64,000 bases of DNA from an uncultured Muribaculaceae bacterium (GCA_910587915.1 CAJUOB010000009.1:1-64000), one strand, 5' to 3'; shown: positions 16,870 to 26,360, counted from the first letter of the stretch. Program-made: numbers and translations. Notes: generated from the letters alone by a model not told the origin.

Positions 16870-17249
16870 CAATGGTCGGGATTGTTTTTTGCTTCCACGC
16901 AGAGAGTGGCATGTGGTACAGCCCTCAGACGTTCCTTGGGTATAAGCTTGCCGGTGGCACGGCATATGCCATAGGTTTTGTTGTCGATGCGTACGAGAGC
17001 TGCCCGCAGATGGTTTATAAACTGGCGCTGACGCTCGGCCAGACGTGCGTTTGCTTCGCGTTCGAGCACGTTTGCTCCTTCTTCGAGGGTCTTGAAGGTG
17101 GGCGATGTATCGGCGGTATCGTTGCCATCGGTATTACGCAGGCTCTGGCACAACTCTTCGTAGAGTGCTGTGGCGGAGTCTATTTTTGCGAGTATGATTT
17201 GACGGAATTCCTCGAGTTCTTCATCCGTGTACCGTAGTTGTTCGCTCAT
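16869..17249 (-). CDS. DksA/TraR-type transcription factor with incomplete zinc finger
   Basis: A 126-residue DksA-like protein: an N-terminal coiled coil (about residues 8-90, with acidic tip residues around TDGNDTADTSP) and a C-terminal globular part YGICRATGKLIPKERL...ATLCVEAK. In classical DksA the latter holds four Cys; here only the first and third remain (YGIC and TLC), so zinc binding in the usual way is unlikely. DksA proteins enter the RNA polymerase secondary channel and work with ppGpp; zinc-independent paralogues are known in other phyla. First gene of the operon with lspA, overlapping it by one base. Confidence 0.85.
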   Translation of the reverse strand: MSEQLRYTDEELEEFRQIILAKIDSATALYEELCQSLRNTDGNDTADTSPTFKTLEEGANVLEREANARLAERQRQFINHLRAALVRIDNKTYGICRATGKLIPKERLRAVPHATLCVEAKNNPDH

Positions 17250-17280
17250 GGTTCGGTAAATATTAGAGATTGTTGAGATA

Positions 17281-17323
17281 AAGTTAAGATAACGGCATGG
17301 ACTATGCCATTATCCTAACTTTA
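17281..17323 (-). terminator. terminator of ileS
   Basis: Arms 17281-17299 and 17305-17323 form a 19-bp stem around a 5-base loop. The two positions that would mismatch on the plus strand become G-U pairs on the minus strand, so the hairpin is built for minus-strand RNA, 25 nt after the ileS stop. The tract after it is only moderately U-rich. Confidence 0.7.
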
Positions 17324-17347
17324 TAACTCTCTTTGTATCAATTCTGT

Positions 17348-20300
17348 TTATGCGGGTATGATTACAGCGCCGATTTTGAGATCATCGATGTCGAAAATCA
17401 CGATGTTTTCATCTTCGGAGGCGTCTGCGACCGTGATGGCATCGGCAAGCACCTGCTCGGCAATGTAGTCGGAGTACTCGGAGAGTACGTCGGTGACTTC
17501 CGGACACGGCACGAATTTCAGGTTGATATGGTCGGTGATTTCAAAATTCTGTTCCTTACGGTAGCGCTGAACGCGGTTGATGATATCGCGGGCAAGACCT
17601 TCGCGGAAGAGCTCGGGGCTAATTTCTATATCGAGAGCTACTGTGAGGGCTCCTTCGTTAGCCACCAGCCATCCGGGAATGTCTTCAGATATTACTTTCA
17701 CGTCGGCAAGTTCCACACGTGTACTTGTACCGTCGATTTCGAGGTCGATGGCTCCTTCGCGCTCAAGTGTGCGGATCTGTTCGGGAGTGAAAGCTTTGAT
17801 CATGGCGGCGGCCTGCTTCATGAGTTTGCCGAATTTCGGACCAAGTTTCTTGAAGTCAGGGTCGACACGCTTCACGAATACTTCGTTGTCGGGCGCTACA
17901 ACCTGCAGGTCCTTCACATTTACCTCGGTCTTGACAATGGCTGCGATAGCCTCGATTGTTGCGGCTGCTTCTGCGTCGACGGCAGGCACAAGCATCTTTG
18001 CCAGCGGCTGGCGTACTTTGATATTTGCCTTCTTGCGCAGACTCAGCACAAGCGATGTCAGGCGCTGCGCCACATCCATACGGTGCTCGAGCGAGGCGTC
18101 GACAAGTGCGGCGTCGTACACGGGGAAGTCGGCCAGGTGGACCGATTCGGGTGCTTCGTTGAGATCGCGGAATAGACGGTCGGCGAAGAACGGCGCTATC
18201 GGTGCCATCAGGCGCGCAACGGTGTCCAGACAGGTATATAGAGTCTGGTAGGCGGCCAGTTTATCGGTGTCGAAGTTGCCACCCCAGAAACGTTTACGGC
18301 TAAGGCGCACATACCAGTTCGATAGGTCGGACTGCACGAAGTCGCTTATTGCGCGGGCTGCATTGGTCGGTTCGTAGGAGTCGAAAGCTTCGGTTACATT
18401 CTTTACCAAAGTATTGAGCACCGAGAGAATCCAGCGGTCGAGCTCATGGCGCTCGGCCACGGGTACCTGAGCTTCCTCACCTGTGAAGCCGTCGACATTG
18501 GCATACATGGCGAAGAAATTGTAGGTGCTCGAAAGGGTGGCGAAGAACTTGCGGGCAACCTCTACAACGCCGTCCGAATCGTACTTGAGGTCGATCCATG
18601 GAGCTGTCGTTGCAATCATATACCAGCGCAGAGGGTCGGAGCCGAATTTCTCGATCGCTTCGAACGGATCGACGGCGTTGCCTTTGCGCTTCGACATCTT
18701 TTCTCCGTTTTTATCGAGTACGAGACCATTGGATATCACGGTCTTGAATGCTACGTGGTCGAACACCATCGTGCCTATGGCATGGAGGGTGAAGAACCAA
18801 CCGCGTGTCTGGTCCACACCTTCGGCGATGAAATCGGCGGGGAATACGGCTCCATTTTCCACAATCTCCTTGTTTTCGAAGGGATAGTGCATCTGGGCGT
18901 AAGGCATAGAACCGCTGTCGAACCATACGTCGATGAGGTCGGTCTCGCGATGCATGGGTGCGCCCGATGCCGACACAAGCACTATATCGTCGACATAGGG
19001 ACGGTGCAGGTCGATCTTGTCGTAGTTTTCTTTCGAATAGTCGCCGGGTACAAAGCCTTTGTCCTTGAACGGGTTGGACTTCATGATGCCGGCAGCCACC
19101 GATTTCTCTATTTCGTTGTAGAGTGTTTCCACACTGTCGATGCAGATTTCCTCGGCACCGTTCTCTGTGCGCCAGATGGGGAGCGGAGTGCCCCAGAAAC
19201 GGCTGCGCGAGAGGTTCCAGTCCTGCAGATTCTCGAGCCACTTGCCAAATCGGCCGCTGCCTGTTGCGGCGGGTTTCCACTGGATAGTGTCGTTGAGAGC
19301 TATCATGCGGTCGCGAGCCTCGGTGGAGCGGATAAACCAGCTGTCGAGAGGATAGTAGAGCACCGGTTTGTCGGTACGCCAGCAGTGCGGATAGTTGTGC
19401 ACGTGCTTCTCTATGCGGAATACTTTTCCGGCCTGCTTGAGAGCCATGCATATTTCCACATCGAGGGTCTCATCGCCTTCCTTTGCATCGGGGTTGTATG
19501 CGTTTTTCACATACTTTCCTGCCCATGCTGCATATTCTTCGCTCACTTTTTCGGCCACGAACTCAGGAGCGAGGTCTTCAAGGCGGTAGAAACGTCCGGT
19601 GAGGTCGACCATGGGTCGCAGATTGCCGTCGCGGTCTATCAGGTGAAGCGGTGGAATGCCATTCTGCTTCGACACACGAAGGTCGTCGGCGCCGAAAGTA
19701 CCTGCGATATGTACAATGCCGGTACCATCTTCGGTAGTCACATAATCGCCGGGAATTACACGGAATGCTCCTTCGCCCGGATTAACCCAGGGTATGAGCT
19801 GCTCGTAGTGGAGGCCGACAAGTTCGGAGCCGTCGACTGTTGCAACCACCTGCCAGGGCACAAGTTTGTCGCCGGGCTTGTAGTCTTCGAGTGCTATGTC
19901 CTTGGCCTTTTCGTTGAATAGCGAGCCAAGAAGAGCCTCTGCCACAGTCACTGTCACAGGTTCGCCCGAGTAGGGATTGTAGGTGCGGACAATTGCGTAG
20001 CGTATCGACGGGCCTACGCAGAGTGCCGTATTCGATGGGAGTGTCCACGGAGTGGTTGTCCAGGCAAGAAGGCATGCCTTCCCCCATCCATCCATGGCGG
20101 GGATAGTTTCGGTGAGGGTGAACTGTGCGGTGCAAGTGGTGTCTTTCACATCGCGGTAGCATCCGGGCTGGTTGAGCTCGTGCGAACTTAGTCCTGTGCC
20201 GGCTGCGGGGGAATAGGGCTGTATGGTATATCCTTTGTAGAGAAGACCCTTGGCATAGATCTGTGCCAGAAGCCACCACACACTTTCGATGTATCGGTTG

Positions 20301-20758
20301 TCGTAGGTTATATACGGGTCGTTCATGTCCACCCAATAGCCCATCATGTCGGTGAGGGTTTCCCATTCGCGGGTGTACTTCATCACTTCGCGGCGGCATG
20401 CGGCGTTGTATTCATCCACGCTTATGCTCTTGCCGATATCTTCTTTGGTGATTCCGAGAGAACGCTCCACGCCAAGTTCCACGGGCAGGCCGTGGGTATC
20501 CCAGCCGGCTTTGCGCTTCACATGGAAGCCTTTCATTGTCTTGTAGCGGCAGAAAAGGTCTTTTATGGTGCGTGCCATCACATGGTGGATGCCGGGCATG
20601 CCGTTGGCCGAGGGAGGTCCCTCAAAGAACACGAACGACGGAGCACCTTCGCGCAAGGCTACGCTGCGGCCGAAGAGGTCGGCTTCACGCCAACGGGCGA
20701 GCATCTCCTTGTTTATGTCCGAGAGGTTGAACGAGGTATATTCCTTGAACTTTTTCAT
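17348..20758 (-). CDS. ileS: isoleucyl-tRNA synthetase
   Basis: Class I aminoacyl-tRNA synthetase, 1136 residues, in the range I expect for Bacteroidetes and longer than the ~940 of E. coli. The HIGH-type motif appears as PSANGMPGIHHVMARTIKD near residue 50; the CP1 editing domain spans about 190-400 (TTPWTLPSNTALCVGP at its start); KMSKRKGN lies near residue 685; the tRNA-binding C-terminal domain follows. Starting at 20758 matches the family N-terminus (FKEYTSFNLSDINKEML). No promoter consensus is evident just upstream. It is separated from dksA by a strong terminator. Confidence 0.97.
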   Translation of the reverse strand: MKKFKEYTSFNLSDINKEMLARWREADLFGRSVALREGAPSFVFFEGPPSANGMPGIHHVMARTIKDLFCRYKTMKGFHVKRKAGWDTHGLPVELGVERSLGITKEDIGKSISVDEYNAACRREVMKYTREWETLTDMMGYWVDMNDPYITYDNRYIESVWWLLAQIYAKGLLYKGYTIQPYSPAAGTGLSSHELNQPGCYRDVKDTTCTAQFTLTETIPAMDGWGKACLLAWTTTPWTLPSNTALCVGPSIRYAIVRTYNPYSGEPVTVTVAEALLGSLFNEKAKDIALEDYKPGDKLVPWQVVATVDGSELVGLHYEQLIPWVNPGEGAFRVIPGDYVTTEDGTGIVHIAGTFGADDLRVSKQNGIPPLHLIDRDGNLRPMVDLTGRFYRLEDLAPEFVAEKVSEEYAAWAGKYVKNAYNPDAKEGDETLDVEICMALKQAGKVFRIEKHVHNYPHCWRTDKPVLYYPLDSWFIRSTEARDRMIALNDTIQWKPAATGSGRFGKWLENLQDWNLSRSRFWGTPLPIWRTENGAEEICIDSVETLYNEIEKSVAAGIMKSNPFKDKGFVPGDYSKENYDKIDLHRPYVDDIVLVSASGAPMHRETDLIDVWFDSGSMPYAQMHYPFENKEIVENGAVFPADFIAEGVDQTRGWFFTLHAIGTMVFDHVAFKTVISNGLVLDKNGEKMSKRKGNAVDPFEAIEKFGSDPLRWYMIATTAPWIDLKYDSDGVVEVARKFFATLSSTYNFFAMYANVDGFTGEEAQVPVAERHELDRWILSVLNTLVKNVTEAFDSYEPTNAARAISDFVQSDLSNWYVRLSRKRFWGGNFDTDKLAAYQTLYTCLDTVARLMAPIAPFFADRLFRDLNEAPESVHLADFPVYDAALVDASLEHRMDVAQRLTSLVLSLRKKANIKVRQPLAKMLVPAVDAEAAATIEAIAAIVKTEVNVKDLQVVAPDNEVFVKRVDPDFKKLGPKFGKLMKQAAAMIKAFTPEQIRTLEREGAIDLEIDGTSTRVELADVKVISEDIPGWLVANEGALTVALDIEISPELFREGLARDIINRVQRYRKEQNFEITDHINLKFVPCPEVTDVLSEYSDYIAEQVLADAITVADASEDENIVIFDIDDLKIGAVIIPA

Positions 20759-20887
20759 TTATAGTCGGTTTGTTTATTTTTGCTATTGTTGGAGCGGACG
20801 GGTTTGGTGCTTGCCATGATGATTGTCGCTTTCGGTGGAGTACCGTTCGCCATGCACCGTTGGCTTGTGTCACCCTTGTAAAGCCGC

Positions 20888-20925
20888 AAAGGGTGTGCCG
20901 GCCACAATCGGCGGACACACCCTTT
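20888..20925 (-). terminator. terminator of rpsP
   Basis: AAAGGGTGTG (20888-20897) pairs with CACACCCTTT (20916-20925), with further G/C pairing inside. It lies 22 nt past the rpsP stop. The surrounding CCGCAAA/TTTTGCGG can extend the stem alternatively. Confidence 0.7.
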
Positions 20926-20947
20926 GGGTATTTTTGCGGGGCAGATA

Positions 20948-21484
20948 TTATTCTGCTGCGGGAGCCTCTGCTTCGGCTTCGCCTTCTTCGGCGGGAGCTT
21001 CTGCTGCAGCTGCGGCTGCGGCTGCTTCGGCTTTCTTCTTAGCTACGGCTTCTGCCTTAGCCTTGTTCACGGCAGCTTCGGCTTCGAGGCGAGTTTTAGC
21101 TGCCTCCTGGGCCTGTGTGGCCATGGTGGTTTTCTGCGAAGCTACCTTCGCATCTTTTTTAGCCTTCCAGGCAGCGAAACGACGCTCGGCCTCAGCCTGA
21201 TCGAATGCACCCTTGGCTACGCCACCCTGAAGATGCTTCATAAGAAGAACACCCTCGTTGCTGAGGATAGCGCGAACTGTGTCGGTGGGTTCAGCACCAA
21301 CAGTCACCCAATACAAAGCCCGTTCGAAGTTAAGAGTAATTGTAGCAGGATTAGTGTTCGGATTATAGGAACCTATCCTTTCAATAAATCTACCATCTCG
21401 TGGTGCCCTGCTATCGGCGATGACAATAGGATAGAACGCATAGTTCTTGCGACCATGACGTTGTAATCTAATTTTTGTTGCCAT
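20948..21484 (-). CDS. rpsP: 30S ribosomal protein S16 with long Ala/Lys/Glu tail
   Basis: The first ~85 residues are a standard S16: MATKIRLQRHGRKNYAFYPI, SRAPRDGRFIERIGSYNPNT, and a body ending near LMKHLQGGVAKG. S16 binds 16S rRNA early in assembly. The remaining ~85 residues (about 94-178) are a low-complexity tail of Ala, Lys and Glu, first basic (KKDAKVASQK, AKAEAVAKKKAEA), then purely Ala/Glu at the end. Most bacterial S16 are 80-100 residues; extended versions occur in Bacteroidetes. It is a single gene here, without rimM, trmD or rplS next to it. A consensus promoter precedes it. Confidence 0.95.
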   Translation of the reverse strand: MATKIRLQRHGRKNYAFYPIVIADSRAPRDGRFIERIGSYNPNTNPATITLNFERALYWVTVGAEPTDTVRAILSNEGVLLMKHLQGGVAKGAFDQAEAERRFAAWKAKKDAKVASQKTTMATQAQEAAKTRLEAEAAVNKAKAEAVAKKKAEAAAAAAAAEAPAEEGEAEAEAPAAE

Positions 21485-21526
21485 TTAGAATTTGTTTGTA
21501 ATGTGGTTTTGTACTGTTTAGCGCCG

Positions 21527-21558
21527 CAAAGGTACGATTTTCCATTCACATTTCCAAA
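21527..21558 (-). promoter_or_regulatory. promoter of rpsP
   Basis: On the minus strand, TTTG (complement of 21555-21558) and TACCTTTG (complement of 21527-21534) are separated by 20 nt, a perfect consensus. The rpsP ATG is 42 nt downstream. Confidence 0.8.
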
Positions 21559-21666
21559 TCTTTTTTCTCATAGAATGAAAAATAGCCTAATCGGTTAACT
21601 GACAGAAGCAGAGTGCTAAATCGGCTTGTGGCGAACAGGCGCCGTGCCACAGGTGTTAGATATGGT

Positions 21667-23529
21667 ATGAACAGAAATCACGACCGATGGAGGCACCTGC
21701 GGGTGTGGCTCGGTTGGCACAGGGCCGACCGTCGGCGTCTGGCGTATCGGTTTGGCCGTATGGTGAGAGGTGTCTCAGCGGTATTGTCGGTTCTTGTGTT
21801 TGTGGCAGCGGTCGCAGCTTTGACCGCCTTGATAATATACAGTGGGTTCGATAGCGGTGCCGTGAGCCGCACGGTGCTACGGCGTATCCTTCGATGCTCG
21901 CAGATCATATTTCTCGTGTCTATAGCATTCAATCTTGTATTCAGACTGCGGAGCGAACTTAAGTCGAGCCGTATAATAAAATATGTGGCCCAGATTGCCA
22001 TGATCAGCACGCTTGTGCCGTTGGTGTGGCCGCATTGCACCGGGCCGGCCGATGCTGTGCTGCACTTTCTCCATAGCCGCTACTACGTATATATAGTGTT
22101 GGCTGTGTACTCTGTCGCCGAGATTTGCTATGGAGTCATGACAGTACTGTCGCGTCGCACCAACCCATCGCTCATTCTCTCGGTTAGTTTTCTGTTCTTC
22201 ATATTTATAGGGTCGTTCGTGCTTGCCATGCCACGATGTACGGTAGGCACTGTTTCATATGTCGATTCATTGTTCATGGCTGCAAGCGCTGTGAGTATGA
22301 CGGGTCTCACCACGGTTGACCTCGCCACAGCCTATACCCCGTTGGGGTGGGCTGTTATTGCCGTACTTATGCAGATCGGCGCCCTTGGAGTACTGACATT
22401 CACCAGCTTTTTCGCCATATTTTTCAGTGGCCGTTCAAGTATCTACAATCAGTTGCTCATACGTGATTTTATCTATTCCAAGAGTATGAGTGCTCTCGCG
22501 CCGGTGGTGATGTACATACTGTGCTTCACTCTTGTTGTAGAATCGATTGGAGCGGTGGCCGTATACTTTGCCGTCCCCGAGGGAATGTTCGAGGATTCTT
22601 CTGATAGGGTGTTCTTTGCCATCTTCCACTCTGTGTCAGGCTTCTGCAATGGTGGCTTCACCACGTTGCCCGATGGACTCCAGACTCCCGCGCTTATGAA
22701 TTCCGGCGGTGCCATATATATAGTGATGACCGCACTTATTCTCGCCGGTGGTCTTGGCTTTCCTAATCTGGTTAATTTCAAAGATGCCGCCGCCGAGTAT
22801 TTCCGGCGCCTTCGTGCCAGGTGCACCGGTAGGCCACAGAGCGGACGGCGCCGTCATATCTACGACCTCAACACCAAGCTGGTGCTTATGGCCACAGTTG
22901 TGCTGTTCCTCGGTGGCGCTATCGCTTTCTTTGTCCTTGAATACGACCATGCTTTGGCCGGCATGCCATTGGAAAAGAAAATAGTGCAGTCGCTTTTCAA
23001 TTCGGCCACACCGCGTACTGCCGGTTTTGGCTCATTGCCACTGAGTTCACTTTCTCATGCCATGTTTATGATCATGATGTTTCTCATGTGGGTGGGATGT
23101 TCATCGCAGTCGATGGGCGGAGGAATAAAAGTGAATACGTTCATGGCAGTGGTGTTCAATCTCCGCTCTATCATCCTTGGCTACAAAGGAGTCCCTGCAA
23201 TGGGTCGGAATATTGCATTGCCGTCTGTGCGCCGGGCCAATGCTGTGGTGGCGCTATCGATAGCCGCTGTGTTGCTCTATTCGACTGTCATAATGGCTAT
23301 TCAGCCCGAATTGCCGTTTTCCGATGTGCTGTTCGAATGTTTCTCGGCGGTCACCACAGTAGGATTGTCGCTTGGCACTACTACGGAATTATGCTCTGTC
23401 TCAAAAATGGTTCTGGCCACGGCCATGTTTCTCGGCCGGGTCGGCATCATATCGGTGCTGTGTGGTTTCGTCGGAAGCCGTCGTGATCCGTCGGAACACC
23501 TACCCACCGACGACATCATCATCAACTGA
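21667..23529 (+). CDS. potassium uptake protein, TrkH/KtrB family membrane subunit
   Basis: About 620 residues from the ATG at 21667; a GTG at 21613 would add 18 basic residues and cannot be excluded. The C-terminal ~450 residues hold the four M1-P-M2 repeats of TrkH/KtrB channels, with filter-like stretches AVSMTGLTTVD, SVSGFCNGGFTTL, SATPRTAGFGSLP and FSAVTTVGLSLGT, each containing the selectivity Gly. The N-terminal ~150 residues add about four extra helices, so the protein is longer than typical KtrB (~450). It carries K+ with its RCK partner encoded 63 nt downstream. Confidence 0.88.
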   Translation: MNRNHDRWRHLRVWLGWHRADRRRLAYRFGRMVRGVSAVLSVLVFVAAVAALTALIIYSGFDSGAVSRTVLRRILRCSQIIFLVSIAFNLVFRLRSELKSSRIIKYVAQIAMISTLVPLVWPHCTGPADAVLHFLHSRYYVYIVLAVYSVAEICYGVMTVLSRRTNPSLILSVSFLFFIFIGSFVLAMPRCTVGTVSYVDSLFMAASAVSMTGLTTVDLATAYTPLGWAVIAVLMQIGALGVLTFTSFFAIFFSGRSSIYNQLLIRDFIYSKSMSALAPVVMYILCFTLVVESIGAVAVYFAVPEGMFEDSSDRVFFAIFHSVSGFCNGGFTTLPDGLQTPALMNSGGAIYIVMTALILAGGLGFPNLVNFKDAAAEYFRRLRARCTGRPQSGRRRHIYDLNTKLVLMATVVLFLGGAIAFFVLEYDHALAGMPLEKKIVQSLFNSATPRTAGFGSLPLSSLSHAMFMIMMFLMWVGCSSQSMGGGIKVNTFMAVVFNLRSIILGYKGVPAMGRNIALPSVRRANAVVALSIAAVLLYSTVIMAIQPELPFSDVLFECFSAVTTVGLSLGTTTELCSVSKMVLATAMFLGRVGIISVLCGFVGSRRDPSEHLPTDDIIIN

Positions 23530-23552
23530 TGACCGAACAGCAAGCATGGCTA

Positions 23553-23588
23553 AATTCATAATTCAAAATCCATAATTCATAATTAAAG
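23553..23588 (+). repeat. AT-rich tandem-like repeat between the Trk genes
   Basis: The intergenic stretch consists of imperfect copies of ATTCATAATTC and ATAATTCATAATTA. It spans almost the whole gap between the stop of the channel gene and the ATG of the RCK gene. Function unknown; it may act as an AU-rich translation enhancer in a phylum without Shine-Dalgarno sites. Confidence 0.6.
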
Positions 23589-23592
23589 AACA

Positions 23593-24282
23593 ATGCGTTA
23601 TCTGATAATAGGACTTGGAATATACGGAGAGAATCTTGCCCGCGACCTTACCGATATGGGGCATGAAGTGATTGGGGCGGATATAAAGCAGAGCCATGTA
23701 GAGGCTGTTAAGGATTATATATCCACCGTCTATATCATCGACTCCACCGAAGAAGGAGCATTGGCAGTGCTTCCGTTGTCGAACGTCGATATGGTCATTG
23801 TTGCCATCGGCGAGAATTTTGGTGCGAGCATACGAACGGTTGCCCTTTTGAAAAAAGCCGGTGTAAAACATATATTTGCGAGAGCGATCGATAAATTGCA
23901 TGAGTCGATACTCGAGAGCTTCAACATCGACCGCATACTTACTCCGGAGCAACGGGCTGCCGCCGACTTGACCCACGAGATGGAGCTTGGGTCGGAAATA
24001 CGGACACTTTCGGTCGACGACGATAGCGTGGTGGCGAGTTTCGCAGCCCCTGCATTTTTGTCGGGTCTCAAATATTCCGAAATTGATTTCGACGGGCGAT
24101 ATGGTCTCAAATTTGTGGCTGCCACCCGACCGGTTGTCAAAAGAAATGTTCTGGGCATCGAGCGCCCGGCTCGCGAAGTGCTCGATATTACATCCGACAC
24201 TCCTGTCACTGTGGGCGAGAATGATGTTCTGACTCTCTTCGGCACACGCCGCAAGCTTCAGAAATTCTTATCCGGAAGTTAG
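23593..24282 (+). CDS. Trk/Ktr potassium uptake regulatory protein (RCK/TrkA-N)
   Basis: Cytoplasmic 229-residue gating subunit. It begins with a Rossmann-fold RCK_N domain: MRYLIIGLGIYGENLARDL is the GxGxxGxxxA nucleotide-binding loop and VIGADIKQSHVE the following acidic strand. An RCK_C domain runs from about 135 to the end (VASFAAPAFLSGLKYSEIDF...NDVLTLFGTRRKLQKFLSG). A single RCK_N/RCK_C unit is the KtrA layout rather than the doubled TrkA of E. coli. It follows the channel gene directly and precedes kup. Confidence 0.92.
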   Translation: MRYLIIGLGIYGENLARDLTDMGHEVIGADIKQSHVEAVKDYISTVYIIDSTEEGALAVLPLSNVDMVIVAIGENFGASIRTVALLKKAGVKHIFARAIDKLHESILESFNIDRILTPEQRAAADLTHEMELGSEIRTLSVDDDSVVASFAAPAFLSGLKYSEIDFDGRYGLKFVAATRPVVKRNVLGIERPAREVLDITSDTPVTVGENDVLTLFGTRRKLQKFLSGS

Positions 24283-24359
24283 AGCCATGTTACGACGTAT
24301 TTATCGTCATTCGCATCTAAACTTTTTTCAAAACCTAATTGCTTGCTTCTGACTGAGAA

Positions 24360-26360
24360 ATGTATACAAAAGAACGTACTGGTATAGGCCGTCTGTCGGC
24401 CATGGGGCTTATAGTTGCCATCGGCATCGTGTTCGGCGACATAGGCACTTCGCCATTGTATGTCATGAAGGCAATTGTCGGTGCCAATCCGGCATTTGGT
24501 TCCGACTATATCTACGGTGCGGTGTCGTGCATCATATGGACACTTACACTGCAGACCACTGTCAAATATGTCCTTATAGCACTTCGGGCCGACAATAAAG
24601 GCGAAGGCGGCATATTGGCATTGTTTTCATTGCTGCGATCCATGAAGCCACGATGGCTCTATGTAGTAGCGGCCGTCGGGTCGGCCGCACTTGTCGCCGA
24701 CGGTGTCATAACTCCTGCAATTACAGTGTCGTCGGCTGTCGAAGGACTTCGTGTGTTCGACTCATCACTTCCTGTGGTGCCGGTTACAATAGTGGTGATT
24801 CTCGGCATATTTCTTATGCAACAGGCCGGAACCGGAAAAATCGGGCGTTTCTTCGGTCCGTTCATGTTGTTGTGGTTCCTTATGCTTGGAGCGCTTGGAG
24901 TGGCGAATATCGGCCAGCATGCTGCTGTGCTCAAAGCATTTAATCCGCTGTGCGCTGTGCGGTTGCTTGTATCGTCGCCCGAGTGGTTCCTGATCATGGG
25001 CGCGGTGTTTCTCTGTACTACAGGTGCCGAAGCACTGTATTCCGATCTGGGTCATTGTGGCCGCCGTAATATAGAGGTCAGCTGGCTCTTTGTGAAAGTA
25101 TGCCTTATTTTGAACTATCTCGGCCAGGGTGCGTGGCTCATTTCCAATAACTCGGTCGCAGATAGCGTCAATCCATTCTATGCCATCATGCCGGGATGGT
25201 TCACCGGTATCGGGGTTGTCATGTCGACCGGAGCCGCCGTCATTGCCAGCCAGGCGCTGCTCAGCGGCTCATTCACCATATTTTCCGAAGCTATCAGTCT
25301 TGGTTTCTGGCCTCGCATGAAAATCAAATATCCGGGAGCGGAGAAAGGCCAGCTCTACATACCCGCTGTCAACATGGCATTGCTCGTTGGTTGTCTTCTG
25401 ACGGTGCTTATTTTCCGCGACTCCTCGCATATGGAAGCCGCCTACGGACTTGCCATAACAGTGACAATGCTCATGACCACCGTGCTGCTGTCGTTCTGGA
25501 TGGTATCTAAAGGCGTGCCTAAGGTTTTGTGTGTGCTTTTTGCCACCGTCTTCGGTGCTATCGAGGGTGTGTTCTTCGTTGCAAACCTATTCAAGTTCAC
25601 GCATGGCGGATGGTATAGCCTCGGGGTGGCTGCAATACTTGCGGCCGTCATCATATTGTGGCGCAATGCCACACGTGCTCGCGCAGGATTTATTGAATTC
25701 CGACCCATGGCCGAATGCATGCCTATGCTTACGGCGATCAAGGCCGACGATACCATAGCTAAATATGCATCCAATCTGGTGTATTTCAGTCGCTCGGCTT
25801 CTACCGATGCAATAGAGAGTAAAATAGTGTACTCTATTGTCAACAAACAGCCCAAGCGTGCCGACCACTACTGGTTCATACATGTCGAAACCGTCGACAG
25901 TCCCGATACTCTCGATTATACAGCTGAGGTTATTGTACCGGGTTCGGTCTATTTTGTGTCTATGCGGTTCGGTTTCAGGGTCGAGCCCAAGGTTACGGCC
26001 TACTTCCGCCAGGTGGTGGAGGATCTTGTGGCCGCAGGCGAGCTCGACCTCACCAGCACCTATCCGTCGCTCAAAGCCATGGGAGTGCCGGGCGACTTCC
26101 GTTTCATGATATTGCACCGCATATTCTCCCCGTCGAGCAACTGCAGCCGACGCGACCGCCGGCTTATGCTGGTGCACGAGCGCCTGAGGCGTATCGGCAT
26201 CAGCGATCAGAAAGCCATGGGGCTCGAAACGAGTGTGGTGACCGAGGAAACGGTGCCTTTAATCATAAATTCGGGCACGGGACGTCGCATATCGCCCAGA
26301 GAGGAGATACAAATCGGTCAAAAGATGTCGCATATCGGCCAAAATGGTGCTGAGGAATAG
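24360..26360 (+). CDS. kup: KUP family potassium transporter
   Basis: 666-residue potassium:proton symporter of the inner membrane. The hallmark VFGDIGTSPLYVMKAIVG lies near residues 20-40, with about 12 hydrophobic helices to around residue 440 and a hydrophilic C-terminal domain (about 450-660) as in E. coli Kup. The start ATG follows a 77-nt spacer after the RCK gene. Two different K+ systems stand side by side: Trk/Ktr channel-type and Kup. The last 30 residues, basic then Gln/His rich, have no assigned role. Confidence 0.94.
   Translation: MYTKERTGIGRLSAMGLIVAIGIVFGDIGTSPLYVMKAIVGANPAFGSDYIYGAVSCIIWTLTLQTTVKYVLIALRADNKGEGGILALFSLLRSMKPRWLYVVAAVGSAALVADGVITPAITVSSAVEGLRVFDSSLPVVPVTIVVILGIFLMQQAGTGKIGRFFGPFMLLWFLMLGALGVANIGQHAAVLKAFNPLCAVRLLVSSPEWFLIMGAVFLCTTGAEALYSDLGHCGRRNIEVSWLFVKVCLILNYLGQGAWLISNNSVADSVNPFYAIMPGWFTGIGVVMSTGAAVIASQALLSGSFTIFSEAISLGFWPRMKIKYPGAEKGQLYIPAVNMALLVGCLLTVLIFRDSSHMEAAYGLAITVTMLMTTVLLSFWMVSKGVPKVLCVLFATVFGAIEGVFFVANLFKFTHGGWYSLGVAAILAAVIILWRNATRARAGFIEFRPMAECMPMLTAIKADDTIAKYASNLVYFSRSASTDAIESKIVYSIVNKQPKRADHYWFIHVETVDSPDTLDYTAEVIVPGSVYFVSMRFGFRVEPKVTAYFRQVVEDLVAAGELDLTSTYPSLKAMGVPGDFRFMILHRIFSPSSNCSRRDRRLMLVHERLRRIGISDQKAMGLETSVVTEETVPLIINSGTGRRISPREEIQIGQKMSHIGQNGAEE

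Noticed and set aside
18446..19921. Long plus-strand open frame (491 codons) opposite ileS.
   Set aside because: Antisense shadow of ileS; no promoter and no recognisable family.
20990..21110. GC-rich GCTGCGGCTGCG repetition in rpsP as a regulatory repeat.
   Set aside because: It encodes the Ala-rich tail in frame and no structure beyond that is evident.
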